Shown here: piece after piece, positions 8,571 through 16,452 of the stretch
Layout of the letters: every line of letters begins with the position of its first letter
Numbering within the stretch: position 1 is the stretch's first letter
Assembly (NCBI GenBank): GCA_044224515.1
Contig: JBGAKH010000001.1
Span: 248,001-312,000, forward strand
Direction of reading: 5' to 3'
Length of the DNA stretch: 64,000 nucleotides
Source: JBBATK01 sp044224515
Lineage (GTDB): Bacteria > Bacteroidota > Ignavibacteria > Kapaibacteriales > NICIL-2
Notes under the pieces: model-generated
What the model saw: only the letters and a program-made list of their open reading frames with translations
What the model was told of the DNA's origin: nothing
The model's database searches: none
Program-made: the position numbers and the translations under genes

Positions 8571-10973
8571 TTAGGACCGCAGCGTAGCCCCTAATTGCTG
8601 CTCGGCAGCGTTGACTATCGTCTTAACAACGACATCAACCTCCTCATCCGTGAGAGTACGCTCATCCGAAGAAAAGGTCAAGCTAAAGGCTAGACTCTTT
8701 TTTGATTGTCCGAGACTGGCATGCTCAAACAGATCAAAGACATGAACGCTCTGCAAGATAGCACTGCCGTTGGATTCGATAATGCGTTGAATCGTGGAGG
8801 CAGGTACTGAGTTATCAACAACAAACGCGAGATCCCTCTGCATGAGCGGAAAGTTCGATACCGGTCTATAGGTGCGCATGCGATCGGATTGTGCGAAGTA
8901 AGGAGCACAATCAATACGCAACGCAAACACGGTCTTGTCAACGTCGATAGCTTTACAGACTTTGCGAGACAATTCGCCAACGACGCCAACTTGTACACCG
9001 CCGAGAGAGATGGCCAGTTGATCCGGACCGAATTCCTGAGACTGTGAGGGTAGATATTCCGGTTCCACCCCGCTTGATTGCAACAAAGTGGTACAGAGCC
9101 CTTTGATGTCAAAGAAGTCTACACTTCTCTGCATTGCATTCCATTCTTTGTTCTGAGCGTCGCCGCACAAGACGATCAACAACTCTTCTCTCTCATGTAC
9201 AGATGTCAAATCGCGCTCTGCGGAATCCGTCGGACGATGAAAGGTCTTCCCAAACTCGAAAACACGAATGGCGCTGGCACCCTGACGGATGTTATGTGCC
9301 ACAACTTTCAACGCAGATGCCACAAGCGATGAACGCATGATCGAAAGCTCTACTCCAAGTGGATTAGCCAGCGGCACTCCGTCGCCATTCAGTATGCTCT
9401 CCGATCCCGGGTCAATCTGGTTCTGTGTAACGATTTCTCGCAGTCCCAGTGACGCGAGCATACCACGAAGCCTGCGCTTTAAAGGCGGCTCTACAAATGA
9501 CGGTGGCAAAGCCTCCTCGGCAAAAGACACCTCGGCAGCGCTCAACAGAGGTATGTTGTCATAATTCCAAAGAATTGCCACATCTTCAATGAGGTCAATC
9601 TCCTCATTTAAGTCAACGCGGTATGTCGGTGCATTAACAAGCACTTGCTCATTCGATCTAGCACTCAGACCACAGTCCAAGCGTTCCAAGAGATCGCATA
9701 CTTCGTCATTGGTGATGCCAAAACCAAGTATGGTACGCAGTCGCTCGAATCTCAACACAATCGGAGCCTTGGTTTGAGCCTGAGGGTAGGCATCTACGAC
9801 CCCGGCTAGCACTTCTGCCCCACACAATTCAGACATTAACTGAGCCGCGCGCTCAAGTGCATAGGGAAGGTTGCTGATGTCAGTTCCTCTCTCAAATCGA
9901 TACGACGCGTCGGAGTTAATTGAAAGACGTCGCGCAGTTCTACGGATCGACGAAGGGTTGAACCAAGCCGATTCGATCAGAACTTCGGTGGTTTGGTCCT
10001 TGATTGAAGAGTTCTCACCCCCCATAACACCGGCTACAGCCAATCGCTGGGAAGGATCACAAATCATCAAACTCGATGAATCAAGTTCACGCTCCTTGCC
10101 GTCTAAGGTTATGTACTTCTCAGAGTCAGTTGCACATTCAACCACAATGGTATTGTCTCGCACCACACTAGCGTCAAACGCATGCAATGGATGCCCGCAT
10201 TCCATCAAAACATAGTTGGTGATGTCGACGACTGCGTTTCGTGGACGTAATCCAACGCTCTCCAGACGCACTCGCATCCATCGTGGAGAAGGTCCCACAC
10301 TGACACCGCGAAGTACGCGAGCCATGTAACGTCCACAATTCACCTCATCTTTGATTTCAACGTTGAGTCCATGCGCCTCAGAGCTCTCATTGACACGAGC
10401 TTGCGGTTTTTGCACTGGCAGCCTTTCAATTGCTGCTACGATGCGCGCGATTCCGAGGTGCGACAATGCATCAGCGCGGTTGGGTGTGATACTGATCTCA
10501 TAGATGACATCGGCAAGACCAAGGGCCGTACCGATCGGTTCTCCAATGGGAGTGTCCGGCTCCAAGACCCAGATGCCCTCCGTATCATCTTCCAACTTCA
10601 ATTCGGACTTTGAACAGATCATTCCGTTCGATTCAATACCCCGCAGCACGCGCGCTGAAATCTCAAATCCTCCGTTGGGAACAATCGCACCGGGTTGGGC
10701 AAAAACAATGATTTGTCCTGCATCCACATTCGGTGCGCCGCAAACAACCGTGCGCTCAACGCTTCCGTCAAACACTTGACAAACTGACAACTTATCGGCT
10801 TTAGGATGCTTCTCCTTCGAGAGAACTTTTGCTGTCACGAAGTTGGTGTACAACTCGCGTCGATCTTCGAAGGATTCAACCTCGATCCCCATCATATTCA
10901 GCGTATTACTCAACTGCTCAGGTGTACTTGTAAAAGCCACAAACTCCCGTAGCCAATTATGCGATATTTTCAT
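8571..10973 (-). CDS. pheT: Phenylalanine--tRNA ligase beta subunit
   Basis: The 800-residue beta subunit of PheRS, which with PheS charges tRNA-Phe. It starts MKISHNWLREFV, the family's usual start; a TTG six bases upstream is less likely. Domains in order are an EMAP/OB-type tRNA-binding domain (about 40-150, TNFVTAKVLSKEKHPKADKLSVCQV), B3/4 (VVDITNYVLMECGHPLHAFDA), B5, a synthetase-like core and a C-terminal anticodon-binding FDX-ACB domain (TYRPVSNFPLMQRDLAFVVD). No pheS is present in the window, so pheS and pheT are unlinked or pheS lies elsewhere. A Bacteroidota-type promoter is visible just upstream. Confidence 0.96.
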   Translation of the reverse strand: MKISHNWLREFVAFTSTPEQLSNTLNMMGIEVESFEDRRELYTNFVTAKVLSKEKHPKADKLSVCQVFDGSVERTVVCGAPNVDAGQIIVFAQPGAIVPNGGFEISARVLRGIESNGMICSKSELKLEDDTEGIWVLEPDTPIGEPIGTALGLADVIYEISITPNRADALSHLGIARIVAAIERLPVQKPQARVNESSEAHGLNVEIKDEVNCGRYMARVLRGVSVGPSPRWMRVRLESVGLRPRNAVVDITNYVLMECGHPLHAFDASVVRDNTIVVECATDSEKYITLDGKERELDSSSLMICDPSQRLAVAGVMGGENSSIKDQTTEVLIESAWFNPSSIRRTARRLSINSDASYRFERGTDISNLPYALERAAQLMSELCGAEVLAGVVDAYPQAQTKAPIVLRFERLRTILGFGITNDEVCDLLERLDCGLSARSNEQVLVNAPTYRVDLNEEIDLIEDVAILWNYDNIPLLSAAEVSFAEEALPPSFVEPPLKRRLRGMLASLGLREIVTQNQIDPGSESILNGDGVPLANPLGVELSIMRSSLVASALKVVAHNIRQGASAIRVFEFGKTFHRPTDSAERDLTSVHEREELLIVLCGDAQNKEWNAMQRSVDFFDIKGLCTTLLQSSGVEPEYLPSQSQEFGPDQLAISLGGVQVGVVGELSRKVCKAIDVDKTVFALRIDCAPYFAQSDRMRTYRPVSNFPLMQRDLAFVVDNSVPASTIQRIIESNGSAILQSVHVFDLFEHASLGQSKKSLAFSLTFSSDERTLTDEEVDVVVKTIVNAAEQQLGATLRS

Positions 10974-11001
10974 TCCCAAACGACCATAGTAAGCGAAACA
11001 A

Positions 11002-11033
11002 CAAATATACTTGGCCAGGAGTCAGTGCACCAA
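11002..11033 (-). promoter_or_regulatory. Bacteroidota-type promoter for pheT
   Basis: On the minus strand, TTG (11033-11031) and TATATTTG (11009-11002) are separated by 21 bp. This matches the -33 TTG / -7 TAnnTTTG promoter known from Bacteroidota. The inferred transcription start is about 20 bases before the pheT ATG. Confidence 0.6.
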
Positions 11034-11250
11034 TTGGCACACCAACTTTCCTGTGGTGTACGGATAAACGGAAGGAAAAGGAAGCGTAGCTCCGTCCGGA
11101 GCGTCAACTGCAAACTGAAAGCATGGCTCTCAGAAGTCAACCTCACTCTCCTACGTTGCAACAAACAAGCTTCGGTGTTTGTTGCTGAGAAGCCCACAGA
11201 TTTATTTGACGCTCGGAGAGATAATCCATCACGGTATGCAACTTTTTAGC

Positions 11251-11258
11251 TATCTTTG
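11251..11258 (+). promoter_or_regulatory. -7 promoter element of the tRNA gene
   Basis: TATCTTTG matches the Bacteroidota -7 consensus TAnnTTTG and ends 13 bases before the first tRNA base. No good -33 TTG is seen at the expected distance. Confidence 0.45.
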
Positions 11259-11271
11259 TATTCATATTGAT

Positions 11272-11344
<73 letters not shown>

Positions 11345-11352
11345 CTCAGCCC

Positions 11353-11383
11353 AAAAAGCCATCTTCCTCAGATGGCTTTTTTT
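11353..11383 (+). terminator. Terminator of the tRNA-fMet transcript
   Basis: An 11-bp stem (11353-11363 with 11371-11381), 7-base loop and a run of seven or more T. Confidence 0.92.
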
Positions 11384-11776
11384 GTATGCGGCTACTTCGT
11401 AGCCGCTTGTATGCTCAAGATCCTAAGGTCTAAACCACTTGACTCCACTCGCTTATTACCGCATTTTGGAGCAGGAATCTTTTCACTACTACTCCGAGCA
11501 GAGATATGGCACCCTTGCTACCGCACCGCTCGTACGGCAGTTTCGCGATACAAATTCGACAACCTGAGTTGAGCCTAAACGTACCGAGTTAATACCCTGC
11601 TCTTCCGGAGTGACCGGTCTTGTCGCTCAAGCACTTCGAAGCGTTAGTAGTATTGAGAGCGACAAAGCCATTGTTGACAGTACGCTCACAGCTAAATTGG
11701 AAGGGATCTGCACGGATCAAGACGGAGGGTTAGCAAAATTCTCGTTCAGTATTACAAAAGCTCAAGGGAGAGCGAC
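11384..11776. other. Intergenic stretch with one triloop hairpin and a doubtful 58-codon frame
   Basis: Bases 11388-11406 form an 8-bp perfect stem with a TTC triloop and no T-run. A frame from GTG 11610 to TGA 11784-11786 (58 residues) ends inside the start of the next gene. It has no ribosome binding site at a useful distance and may be a remnant. Nothing else is recognised. Confidence 0.4.
11388..11406. repeat. Triloop hairpin (TTC/GAA family)
   Basis: A perfect 8-bp inverted repeat around TTC. It is one of six intergenic hairpins in the window that share a C-GAA-G loop on one strand. Confidence 0.6.
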
Positions 11777-12310
11777 GTGGCTATGAGAATAACGCGATAC
11801 AACTGTTTACATAAAGCCGTCGTTCGAGCGTTGTGTTTGCTCATGTTTACGAGTACGGCACTTGCGGCTGACTACCTGCACATACGAATTGTAGATATGC
11901 AGGGACATCAACTGGCCGACGGCGATGTGCGTGCACAATCTCCAACCAAACTTTTCTCTCACCTTCGCAGCGGAAGCATTCAAATTGAGATAAGCGATGT
12001 GCACCAACACATCATGCAGTTTAGCGGGGATCTCGATGCTGATGGACAAAGCGACTGCACCATACGAGAGACTCGTAAAACGAAGCAAAAGACCACACGC
12101 TACAAGAGTTTTATCGTGATCAAAGAGTGGGGTCCTTCTTCACGAACCATTCCCTGCATCAACGAAGAGGATGCGCAGACAAAATTCAACACGGCAATCA
12201 GTTTAGGACGTAAAAGAGACGAAGTCTATGTGCTGCGCTTTAGCTTCGCCGAAGGCTCCTGCGCAGTCGAAGTTTTGAGTTGGGCCTATGCAGAAACACG
12301 TCTACGTTAA
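11777..12310 (+). CDS. Hypothetical secreted protein
   Basis: A 177-residue protein with an N-terminal signal peptide (CLHKAVVRALCLLMFTSTALA). The mature part of about 145 residues has alternating beta-like stretches and three cysteines, and no domain I recognise. The start is a GTG with GGAG six bases upstream; an in-frame ATG two codons later is 12 bases from the same signal. It is a lone gene. A small open frame upstream overlaps its start. Export is well supported; function is unknown. Confidence 0.6.
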   Translation: MAMRITRYNCLHKAVVRALCLLMFTSTALAADYLHIRIVDMQGHQLADGDVRAQSPTKLFSHLRSGSIQIEISDVHQHIMQFSGDLDADGQSDCTIRETRKTKQKTTRYKSFIVIKEWGPSSRTIPCINEEDAQTKFNTAISLGRKRDEVYVLRFSFAEGSCAVEVLSWAYAETRLR

Positions 12311-12447
12311 GCGTCGTAGCAGAGGTTGCTTAAACTGCGACTGTGCGTCGATCCACTCTTAACACACAACCTACCAAATCAAGGTCGGACTCAGTATTGC
12401 GCCGACGGTTTGTGGTGAACAAGCGTTCCGGAACAGTCCCCTTCGAG

Positions 12448-12981
12448 TTAATCACCCTGGATTGGTGGAATCCACAAATGGAGTTCAAGCTTCACATGAT
12501 CTCCGTCAAACTGTACACCCTCAGCCTCCAACAGCTCTCGCATCAAGGTCGGTGTGTCGAAGTGCATTTTGCCGCTTAAGTCACCCAGACGATTAACAAC
12601 CCGATGAGCCGGGACCCAAGGTTGAACGTGCGAAACATTCATGGCCCAACCAACCATTCGGGATGAAGACTTAGCCCCTAACGCAGCTGCTATGTGACCA
12701 TAGGTGCACACTTTTCCTCGTGGGATACAGCGAACAATTTCCCACACCCGTTCAAAGAAATCTTCATTCTTGGATTTCACCTTAGCCTCTGAGTAAAGGG
12801 ATTTAGGTTTTTTCGTTGCTCCTCGTTCCGTCGAGGACTTTGTATCCCGCGCTCGGAGATTCGCCTTGCTCCGCGCAGCCAAGGTTCTACCCCTTCCTTT
12901 GCTAGTAGTTGGTTGAGCAGAATTCACAGCACTGGATTCGGACTTGTCGGAACGCTTGGATGGAGCTTTTCGAGGTGCCAT
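12448..12981 (-). CDS. Alkyltransferase-like protein (MGMT DNA-binding domain, catalytic Cys replaced by Ala)
   Basis: Residues 74-173 are the C-terminal DNA-binding domain of O6-alkylguanine-DNA alkyltransferases: RCIPRGKVCTYGHIAAALG, the arginine-finger region SSSRMVGWAM, then PAHRVVN at 124-130. The active-site PCHRV cysteine is Ala125, so the protein cannot accept an alkyl group. It belongs with the alkyltransferase-like (ATL) proteins, which bind O6-alkylguanine and flag it for nucleotide excision repair. Unusually, residues 1-72 are a Lys/Arg/Ser-rich, probably disordered basic extension. No repair gene is adjacent. Confidence 0.85.
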   Translation of the reverse strand: MAPRKAPSKRSDKSESSAVNSAQPTTSKGRGRTLAARSKANLRARDTKSSTERGATKKPKSLYSEAKVKSKNEDFFERVWEIVRCIPRGKVCTYGHIAAALGAKSSSRMVGWAMNVSHVQPWVPAHRVVNRLGDLSGKMHFDTPTLMRELLEAEGVQFDGDHVKLELHLWIPPIQGD

Positions 12982-13024
12982 GACTTCAAGTTCAAGGGAG
13001 TGTGGGAACCGGGTTGATTAGAAA

Positions 13025-13381
13025 TCACGCTCGAACAAACCAAGCTTTGCGTATTAAAGAATCTTGTACAAAGTACGTAGCTACAGCGTGAACCTCCGCT
13101 CCTACAACCAAGCCGCTGACGCGTTCCTCGTCATAGCAAAAATCCCCGCACACGATGCGCCGCACTAGTTCACAATGGAGACCCGGATGCTCTTCAAACA
13201 TGGAGCCATAGCGTTGAATGACTTCATCGCGACCGGAACAAAAGACCTCACCACTCGGTAGACGCACGAACTCTACGTCATCCGCATAGCAAGCAGCAAA
13301 GGCATGGATATCTCGTTGATTATATGCGTCCAGCTGAGCCTGCGCCAATCGCTCACTATCTAAAACCGTTTGATGTGTCAT
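13025..13381 (-). CDS. NTF2-like / SnoaL-like family protein
   Basis: A 118-residue cytosolic protein with the NTF2-like pattern: an opening helix (LAQAQLDAYNQRDIHAFAACYADDVEFVRLPSGEV), a GRDEVIQRYGSMFEEHP helix and alternating strands ending AVATYFVQDSLIRKAWFVR. The family includes small hydrolases, isomerases and many proteins of unknown role, so no reaction can be named. It lies 43 bp upstream of the alkyltransferase-like gene on the same strand and may share a transcript with it. GGAAG lies upstream of the ATG. Confidence 0.75.
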   Translation of the reverse strand: MTHQTVLDSERLAQAQLDAYNQRDIHAFAACYADDVEFVRLPSGEVFCSGRDEVIQRYGSMFEEHPGLHCELVRRIVCGDFCYDEERVSGLVVGAEVHAVATYFVQDSLIRKAWFVRA

Positions 13382-13501
13382 CGGTGATTTTCTTCCTTAA
13401 CAACGAACGCTTAAACTATCTACGTCACGTACTAACTATGTGAATGTACTATCTGCTCGTATACGCTGAGTCCGGAAACGCAGTATGTAGGCTCTATGCT
13501 C

Positions 13502-13532
13502 GCTCTGCGCTCGTCACTACCTAGCGCAGAGC
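13502..13532 (-). terminator. Weak hairpin at the end of the phosphofructokinase gene
   Basis: A 10-bp perfect stem (13502-13511 with 13523-13532) whose upstream arm overlaps the stop codon. There is no U-run, so it may stabilise the 3' end rather than terminate on its own. Confidence 0.4.
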
Positions 13533-14528
13533 TCGGGCCATATCGATGATGTTCTGTGGAATATCTTGATGACTGGTTTTTGCATCATCCGCAGCAAGTT
13601 CTAAGGAAATCGCGCCCGGGTTATGGCCGGTATAAAAGGCGCTGTAGAATCCGCTGTCTTTACCTTCAAGAGCATCGCATACCATCCAGTATGCAAGCCA
13701 GGAGGCTCTTAAAATGTCGGTAACGGCCGCTTTGCCGCCCCGCTGAAAATAACTCATGTCAACAGATCGAATCTCGTGCTTGATGTTGCGCTTGTTAAAA
13801 ATCTCATCAAGACGTCGCGTGATTTCTTCGAGCGAATGCTCGTATCCTTCTGCCACTATGATTCTTGTATCACGATCTCGCTCGTCGATCATCGTTACCA
13901 ACGCTTCGTAGTCGACGTTCTCACCGGGTCGGACTATATACTCCGCCCCGGTAACGATACCGGCATAGAAGGCCAGATAGGCGCTGTCTCGTCCCATAGA
14001 TTGAATGAGATACACACGTCGGTGCGAACTCGCCGTGTCACGAATCCACTCGAGCATATCAAGAGACTTATCAAGGGCAGAGTAAAAACCAATGCTCGTT
14101 CCCATGTTATTGCAAACGTCGTTGTCTATGGAACCCGGACATACCATGATCTTCGTTCGCATGTTTTCTTTGCGAAGTATTGAATTAATCGTGTTTGCCG
14201 CTTTCACGCTACCATTTCCTCCGCACACGAAGAGGTAATCGAAATGATTGTCGTGAAGATTTACTGCGACAGTCCGTTGCAAGTCCAAATCCTGAGCCAG
14301 CTCAGGAACGCGAACAGTACCCAGTATGGTTCCTCCCGTATGAGAATGTCCGGCTACATCTCTCTTACCAAGCAAGCGATACTGATTGTAGGTTAAGCCC
14401 TTCCACCCGTCGATAACACCGTAAACTGATGTTGTGGGAAGTAAGTTAAGAGAACACCGTACAATGCCGCGGATGAATGCGTTCATTCCTGAACAGTCAC
14501 CGCCTCCTGTCAATACTGCAAACTTCAT
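13521..14528 (-). CDS. Phosphofructokinase family protein, atypical active site
   Basis: A 335-residue protein of the PfkA fold. Recognisable motifs are GGGDCSGMN (8-16), GGTILGTVR (65-73), GGNGS (103-107), PGSIDNDV (131-138), SSHRRV, MGR (178-180), AEGYE (226-230) and FQRGG (261-265). The normal enzyme phosphorylates fructose-6-phosphate in glycolysis. Several near-invariant positions differ: GGDGS is GGNGS, TIDND is SIDND, and the His before QRGG is Tyr-Phe. The Gly after Asn105 suggests an ATP-type rather than a PPi-type enzyme if it is active. It may be a divergent PFK or a kinase for another sugar phosphate. It lies alone, divergent from an ABC ATPase gene. Confidence 0.8.
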   Translation of the reverse strand: MKFAVLTGGGDCSGMNAFIRGIVRCSLNLLPTTSVYGVIDGWKGLTYNQYRLLGKRDVAGHSHTGGTILGTVRVPELAQDLDLQRTVAVNLHDNHFDYLFVCGGNGSVKAANTINSILRKENMRTKIMVCPGSIDNDVCNNMGTSIGFYSALDKSLDMLEWIRDTASSHRRVYLIQSMGRDSAYLAFYAGIVTGAEYIVRPGENVDYEALVTMIDERDRDTRIIVAEGYEHSLEEITRRLDEIFNKRNIKHEIRSVDMSYFQRGGKAAVTDILRASWLAYWMVCDALEGKDSGFYSAFYTGHNPGAISLELAADDAKTSHQDIPQNIIDMARALR

Positions 14529-14690
14529 TTAGTGTATATTGGATTCGTGAGAAGCGCCAAATTACGAAGCCGGAAGACTTCGGACTGAGGATGTTGTGCA
14601 CATTATGACTCCATTACAGAACACGGTTCAGCCGCAGCGTGCTTCTCCGCCTTTCTGATCTAAACATACTTCCACAAACCATCGACGCCA

Positions 14691-15698
14691 GTGTCTAGTA
14701 TAAGCTGTCAGCTCCTTCGCAAGAGTTTTGTTTCGCATAAGAAACAAGCCGGATTGAAAGCTTCGCTTCGTTCCTTGCTGCATCGCGAGTATGTGGAACA
14801 CGTCGCTGTTCGCGACATCACGTTCTCCATTGAACAAGGAGAATTAGTTGGAATGCTGGGCGCTAATGGAGCCGGTAAAACAACAACTCTCAAGATGCTG
14901 AGCGGTTTGTTACATCCCGATGCAGGAGATGCTCAGGTGCTGGGCTTTCGCCCATGGGAACGCAAGGTTGACTTCCGAAAGAATATATCCATTGTCATGG
15001 GACAACGAAATCAGCTCTGGTGGGACCTACCGGCTGCCGATTCGTTTTTACTCAACAAGGAGATGTACGGTATCAGAGATGCAGATTTTAAGGAGCGCTT
15101 GGACGTGCTCTGTAGCGCCTTGGATATTGAAGACAAATTGAGTATCCAACTTCGCCGCTTATCGCTCGGCGAGCGCATGAAGTGCGAGCTCGTGGGGGCA
15201 CTGCTGCATGCCCCCAAAGTCGTTTTTCTCGATGAGCCTACTATCGGTTTGGATGTCGTTGCACAACACGCACTACGGAACTTTATCGAGCGATTTAACC
15301 GTGAGAATGACACGACGATTGTTCTGACGAGTCATTATATGGACGACATTAAAGCACTGTGCAAGAGAGTGATCTTGATAGATGAAGGACAAATCCTCTT
15401 CGATGGAGCTCTTGAGAAACTCGTCGAACGCTTCGTTGATGACAAAGTGCTCAATGTGCGCTTTGCACAAGCGGTGGATTCCTCTGATTTAGTATCATAT
15501 GGGCAGCTAAGTCGAAACTCTGAGGATGAAGCCACCCTGAGGGTCCGACGTAGCGAAGTACCACGCGTCGCCGCAGAACTTTTGAACCGTTTTGAGATTG
15601 TTGACTTGACCATCGAGGAAGTTCCGATTGAAGACGTAATACGGTTGATTTTCTCAAATCAATCAGCTTCGGAACACCCGAATTCACCCTCTAGCTAG
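14691..15698 (+). CDS. ABC-2 type transporter ATP-binding protein
   Basis: A 335-residue ABC ATPase with Walker A GANGAGKTT (about 62-70), Q-loop (VMGQRNQLWWDLPAADSF), signature LSLGERMKCEL, Walker B KVVFLDEPTIGLD and switch His in LTSHYMDD, followed by a C-terminal regulatory tail. The WWDLP segment after the Q-loop and the NatA/DrrA-like layout point to exporters with ABC-2 permeases. No permease gene lies beside it, so its partner must be encoded elsewhere. The start is a GTG without a clear ribosome binding site. A short GAA-triloop hairpin follows immediately after the stop. Confidence 0.88.
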   Translation: MSSISCQLLRKSFVSHKKQAGLKASLRSLLHREYVEHVAVRDITFSIEQGELVGMLGANGAGKTTTLKMLSGLLHPDAGDAQVLGFRPWERKVDFRKNISIVMGQRNQLWWDLPAADSFLLNKEMYGIRDADFKERLDVLCSALDIEDKLSIQLRRLSLGERMKCELVGALLHAPKVVFLDEPTIGLDVVAQHALRNFIERFNRENDTTIVLTSHYMDDIKALCKRVILIDEGQILFDGALEKLVERFVDDKVLNVRFAQAVDSSDLVSYGQLSRNSEDEATLRVRRSEVPRVAAELLNRFEIVDLTIEEVPIEDVIRLIFSNQSASEHPNSPSS

Positions 15699-15715
15699 CG
15701 GGCGCGAAGCGCCCG
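15699..15715. repeat. Triloop hairpin (GAA family) between convergent genes
   Basis: A perfect 7-bp GC-only stem around GAA with central GCGAAGC. It begins one base after the ABC ATPase stop and 18 bp from the end of the MocA-like gene. It has no T-run and may mark the ends of both transcripts. Confidence 0.6.
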
Positions 15716-15732
15716 GATGAACAAAAGTCGGT

Positions 15733-16449
15733 CTACAATACGGTCCCTTCATCCATGCTACCGTTTGTTGTGGAGTCGGCTTTCGGTACTAGAAATCCAT
15801 ACAGATCTTCGGGACTGTCGATATCGATGGATGCCGCCTCGCACTCTACAGCTACTACATGAGGCTCGGAGCGATCGATGATACTCTTCGCACCTTTGTG
15901 TCCGTGCAATGTCTGCAATTCAGAAAACAACCTGGATCGAAACAATGCAGGAATACCCTTTGTGTCGGAGTAATGAGCGCAGACAATCTCTGCTCCTGCA
16001 CTATTTACAGCTCTGCCTACAAGCTCCACATAGTTGTCGCTCGTCAAAGCCACTTGATCTCCCGAACAGAGCAACAGTGCTTCCGCCCCGCGTCGCTCAG
16101 CTTCCGTGGCTGCAAGGGCAATACTTGAGGCCATACCGTCGGACCATACCGGATTAAACAGAATGTCCACGCCAAAGCGTGCCACATCCAAACGCAATGA
16201 CGCAACAATTTCTTCCGCATACGCACCTAGCACCAATCCAATTGATACATGCTCTACTTCGCCTCTTGTTTTCATAAGAGACGTCGCCCGAACGAGCTGT
16301 TGCAAGCAGTGCTCAAGCAGAGTAGTATTGTGCACCTCGGCAAGTTGTTTAGGACTACCAAAGCGTTGACTCGAACCGGCGGCAAGTATACCACAGTACA
16401 GGTGTCGAATAGGGACACGCGACAACGATTGATAATGGGAAATGCTCAT
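15733..16449 (-). CDS. MobA-like nucleotidyltransferase, probable molybdenum cofactor cytidylyltransferase (MocA-like)
   Basis: A 238-residue protein starting with the MobA-like NTP-transferase signature CGILAAGSSQRFGSPKQLAEV (18-38), then a metal-binding LLLCSGDQVALT motif and a C-terminal EAASIDIDSPEDLYGF typical of MocA-like enzymes. MocA transfers CMP to molybdopterin to form the MCD cofactor of xanthine dehydrogenase family enzymes. It is the last gene of the minus-strand operon with the molybdenum hydroxylase and xdhC, starting three bases after the xdhC stop. That context favours cytidylyl transfer, although the nucleotide (C or G) is not proven by sequence. Confidence 0.85.
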   Translation of the reverse strand: MSISHYQSLSRVPIRHLYCGILAAGSSQRFGSPKQLAEVHNTTLLEHCLQQLVRATSLMKTRGEVEHVSIGLVLGAYAEEIVASLRLDVARFGVDILFNPVWSDGMASSIALAATEAERRGAEALLLCSGDQVALTSDNYVELVGRAVNSAGAEIVCAHYSDTKGIPALFRSRLFSELQTLHGHKGAKSIIDRSEPHVVAVECEAASIDIDSPEDLYGFLVPKADSTTNGSMDEGTVL

Positions 16450-16452
16450 TGA

